Of a stretch of DNA of 7,019 nt, positions 5,522 to 7,019 are shown piece by piece. The notes under the pieces are model-generated. The model saw only the letters and a list, made by a program, of their open reading frames with translations. It searched no databases and was not told the DNA's origin. The translations under genes were made by a program, and so were the position numbers. The DNA is from an uncultured Erythrobacter sp. GTDB taxonomy: Bacteria > Pseudomonadota > Alphaproteobacteria > Sphingomonadales > Sphingomonadaceae. The stretch is taken from the NCBI GenBank assembly GCA_947258465.1, contig CAMYIQ010000072.1, forward strand, positions 1 through 7,019, given 5' to 3'. Each line of letters begins with the position of its first letter. The first letter of the stretch is position 1.

Positions 5522-6219
5522 ACCCGGGGGTCTTGGCGGTCGAAGGCGATTTGGCGGAACGGATCGCGGACGAGTTTCGCGACCATGTGGCTGCGACCGA
5601 GTTCCCTTGCGTCGGAGCGAAATCGGCGCTGGCCCGAGGGCTCCTCGAAGTGATCGTCGCATTCGACATGCGGAGCAGTTGGGACGATCTGCGCATTCAC
5701 GGCAAATTGCTGCAATGGGCGCAGACCTACCGTAACGACCCGGAGGGTTTGAGAAGCGTAGCTATCGTCTTCGCGCAGCCGAGCGACATCGATGAAGTCG
5801 AGTTCGAGCGGCTGCTTTGGGAGCGATTGCAGTCCTTTGCGGACAAGGATAATTGGCTCGGTCAGCCTTACGATCCGCGAGTCAGCCCCGACCCTTCCGA
5901 CCCTCATTTCTCGCTCAGTTTCGGGGGCGAAGCATATTTCGTGGTCGGCCTTCACCCCCAAGCCTCGCGCCCGGCACGGCGATTTGCGCATCCGACGATG
6001 GTGTTCAATCTGCACAACCAGTTCGAACACCTTCGCAGCGATGGGCGATATGAGCGCATGCGCGAAGCCATTCTCGAGCGCGATCGCAACCTTGCAGGGG
6101 ACATCAACCCCATGCTCGCTCGCCATGGTGAAAGTAGCGAGGCGCGCCAATATAGTGGACGGGCCGTAGAGGAAGATTGGGCCTGCCCGTTTCGCGACCC
6201 CCGATTGGAGAAGCAATGA
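5518..6219 (+). CDS. gntA: YqcI/YcgG-family protein, GntA-like heme-dependent guanidine N-hydroxylase homologue
   Basis: A 233-residue soluble protein of usual family length. The ATG at 5518 overlaps the previous stop (ATGA), with AGAGG at 5503-5507. Visible family blocks are FPCVGAKSAL (29-38), SWDDL (54-58), the central FGGEAYFVVGLHPQASRPAR (135-154), HPTMVFNLHNQFEHLR (158-173), DINPML (195-200), SEARQYSGR (207-215) and the C-terminal WACPF (221-225). Characterised relatives are heme proteins that hydroxylate a guanidino nitrogen: GntA in guanitoxin formation and DcsA, which turns L-arginine into N-omega-hydroxyarginine in D-cycloserine biosynthesis. Conserved His146, His158 and His166 are candidate heme ligands or active-site residues; which one binds iron is not something I can read here. 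The other guanitoxin or cycloserine genes are absent from the window, so toxin production is not supported. The name indicates family resemblance only. Coupling to a DUF1989 gene favours a guanidino-type or related nitrogen substrate. Family call strong, substrate unknown. Confidence 0.88.
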   Translation: MNPGVLAVEGDLAERIADEFRDHVAATEFPCVGAKSALARGLLEVIVAFDMRSSWDDLRIHGKLLQWAQTYRNDPEGLRSVAIVFAQPSDIDEVEFERLLWERLQSFADKDNWLGQPYDPRVSPDPSDPHFSLSFGGEAYFVVGLHPQASRPARRFAHPTMVFNLHNQFEHLRSDGRYERMREAILERDRNLAGDINPMLARHGESSEARQYSGRAVEEDWACPFRDPRLEKQ

Positions 6220-6803
6220 ACCGGATCGAACCACGCAGCGGCGTCGCATTCGCACTGCCGATGGGATCGAAACTCACCGTGTGCGATCCGCACGGAGAGC
6301 AAGTTTCCGATCTCGTCGCGTATAACGCCGACGATGTTCGCGAAGTGATTTCGAACGGTCGGACCTTCGACTATGAAGAGACGATACGCCTCGGCTGGGG
6401 AAACCGCTTATGGTCCAACAGGTCCAACCCCATGCTGACCATCGTCAACGATACCGTTCAGCGGCATGATTTTCTGCTGACACCGTGTTCGGAACAAACT
6501 TTCCGGCATTTCTATCCGGACAAACCGGTTCACAGGGGCTGTTTCGGCAATCTGGCCGAAGCCCTTGAACCCTATGGGATCGGACCGGACGATATACCGA
6601 CCGCCTTCAATATCTTCATGAATGTGCCGGTGGACGGCGAAAGCGGCCTGTTGACGGTAAAGCCGCCGATTTCGAAACCGCGTGACAAGATCGAATTGCG
6701 CGCCGAAATGGACCTGATCGTCGGCCTGACCGCGTGTTCGGCGTATGATTCTAATGGCGGATCGTTCAAGCCGATCGACTACGAGGTGAGCCCCGGTGCC
6801 TGA
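6216..6803 (+). CDS. DUF1989 family protein (urea carboxylase-associated / carboxyguanidine deiminase-like)
   Basis: A 195-residue soluble protein spanning one complete DUF1989 domain. The ATG at 6216 overlaps the gntA-like stop by four bases (ATGA) and has GGAG at 6207-6210; the longer in-frame start at 6177 is rejected. Family marks visible are VSDLVAYNADD (30-40), LWSNRSNPML (65-74), IVNDTVQRHDFLLTPCS (76-92), H106..C109..NL (106-113), DDIPTAFNIFMNV (125-137) and LRAEMDLIVGLTAC (161-174). Candidate metal or catalytic residues are His84, Cys91, His106, Cys109, Glu164 and Cys174. Known members are the paired subunits of carboxyguanidine deiminase, which works with urea/guanidine carboxylase in guanidine breakdown. 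Here only one DUF1989 gene is seen and no carboxylase, so a homomeric enzyme or a different substrate is likely. Sitting between a guanidine N-hydroxylase homologue and a DUF421 gene points to action on the hydroxylase's substrate or product (inference). Confidence 0.88.
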   Translation: MNRIEPRSGVAFALPMGSKLTVCDPHGEQVSDLVAYNADDVREVISNGRTFDYEETIRLGWGNRLWSNRSNPMLTIVNDTVQRHDFLLTPCSEQTFRHFYPDKPVHRGCFGNLAEALEPYGIGPDDIPTAFNIFMNVPVDGESGLLTVKPPISKPRDKIELRAEMDLIVGLTACSAYDSNGGSFKPIDYEVSPGA

Positions 6804-7019
6804 ACCCGTCAACATCTGGTCGAGCTGGCCGCGCATTGCCGAAGTCGCCGCGAACGCGCTTCTCTTCTACATTCTTATCGTGGTCATGGTTCGGGTGGTG
6901 GGCAAACGCACGACCAGCGAATTGAACAATTTCGACTGGATCATCAACGTCGTGGTCGGAAGTCTGGCGGCGAGCGGCATATTGTTGAGCAATGTCGCCA
7001 GCCTCGATGCGATTTCGGC
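6796..7019 (+). CDS. DUF421 (YetF-like) membrane protein, N-terminal part (runs off window)
   Basis: The first 74 codons of a DUF421 protein, open to the window end. The GTG at 6796 is chosen because no upstream ATG fits, it has AGGTGAG at 6784-6790 with five bases spacing, and it gives the typical N-terminus; it overlaps the DUF1989 gene by eight bases. A first membrane helix lies at about residues 18-35, followed at once by the family motif GKRT..ELN.FD (36-47; usual form GKR...L..FD), and a second helix at about 48-64. Full-length members have about three helices plus a cytoplasmic domain of about 100-150 residues, and their biochemical role is poorly known (Bacillus YetF and relatives appear linked to spore or envelope properties). 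DUF421 genes are widespread, so the operon link may be meaningful or incidental. The overlap says it is co-translated with the enzymes upstream. Confidence 0.88.
   Translation, partial: MPEPVNIWSSWPRIAEVAANALLFYILIVVMVRVVGKRTTSELNNFDWIINVVVGSLAASGILLSNVASLDAIS

Noticed and set aside
5359..6255. 298-codon open frame on the minus strand
   Set aside because: Antisense to the 79-residue gene and the GntA-like gene, both supported by family motifs and overlapping starts; no recognisable domain in the minus frame.
5518..6803. A guanitoxin biosynthesis cluster
   Set aside because: Only the hydroxylase homologue is shared; none of the other pathway enzymes is in the window, and YqcI/YcgG proteins are widespread in bacteria that make no such compound.
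1..7019. tRNA, rRNA, CRISPR array, insertion sequence or phage genes
   Set aside because: Scanned by eye on both strands; no regular repeat-spacer pattern, transposase motifs or tRNA-like cloverleaf was found.

Overview
The window is moderately GC-rich and densely coded. It reads as a chromosomal segment of an alphaproteobacterium, most likely a sphingomonad (Erythrobacteraceae or Sphingomonadaceae). This rests on the style of the TonB-dependent receptor, the UrcA-type secreted protein and the GntA-like/DUF1989 gene pair. The taxonomic call is an inference from protein character only. No tRNA, rRNA, CRISPR array, insertion sequence or plasmid or phage gene is visible.

Left block (1-3208, + strand): the C-terminal part of a TonB-dependent outer-membrane receptor, whose start lies outside the window, is followed closely by two small PepSY membrane proteins. 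The two are clearly paralogous, and the second starts on the last base of the first one's stop codon. Each has two membrane segments and one conserved histidine beside each of them. Together they look like a two-chain version of the four-helix PepSY-TM/FoxB type of inner-membrane ferric-siderophore reductase. The block is therefore best read as an uptake-and-reduction module for an iron chelate, with the substrate unknown.

Middle (3209-5281): a gene-poor stretch of about 300 bases with hairpins comes first, including a possible terminator at the convergent junction. Next is a LysR-type regulator on the minus strand (3511-4497). A 143-base divergent intergenic region with an imperfect direct repeat follows, then a small secreted UrcA-family protein on the plus strand (4641-4961). 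A further 320 bases without a convincing gene contain a long-range inverted repeat and a short palindrome. They form the likely upstream region of the next operon.

Right block (5282-7019, + strand): four tightly overlapping genes. They encode a 79-residue conserved small protein, a YqcI/YcgG-family protein of the heme-dependent guanidine N-hydroxylase type (GntA/DcsA relatives), a DUF1989 protein (the family of carboxyguanidine deiminase subunits), and the start of a DUF421 (YetF-like) membrane protein that runs off the window. Overlaps of 4, 4 and 8 bases indicate one translationally coupled operon. Pairing a guanidino N-oxygenase homologue with a protein from a guanidine-processing family, plus a small protein and a membrane protein, is the most interesting lead here. 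It suggests an undescribed pathway acting on a guanidino or related nitrogen compound. The actual substrate cannot be read from the sequence.
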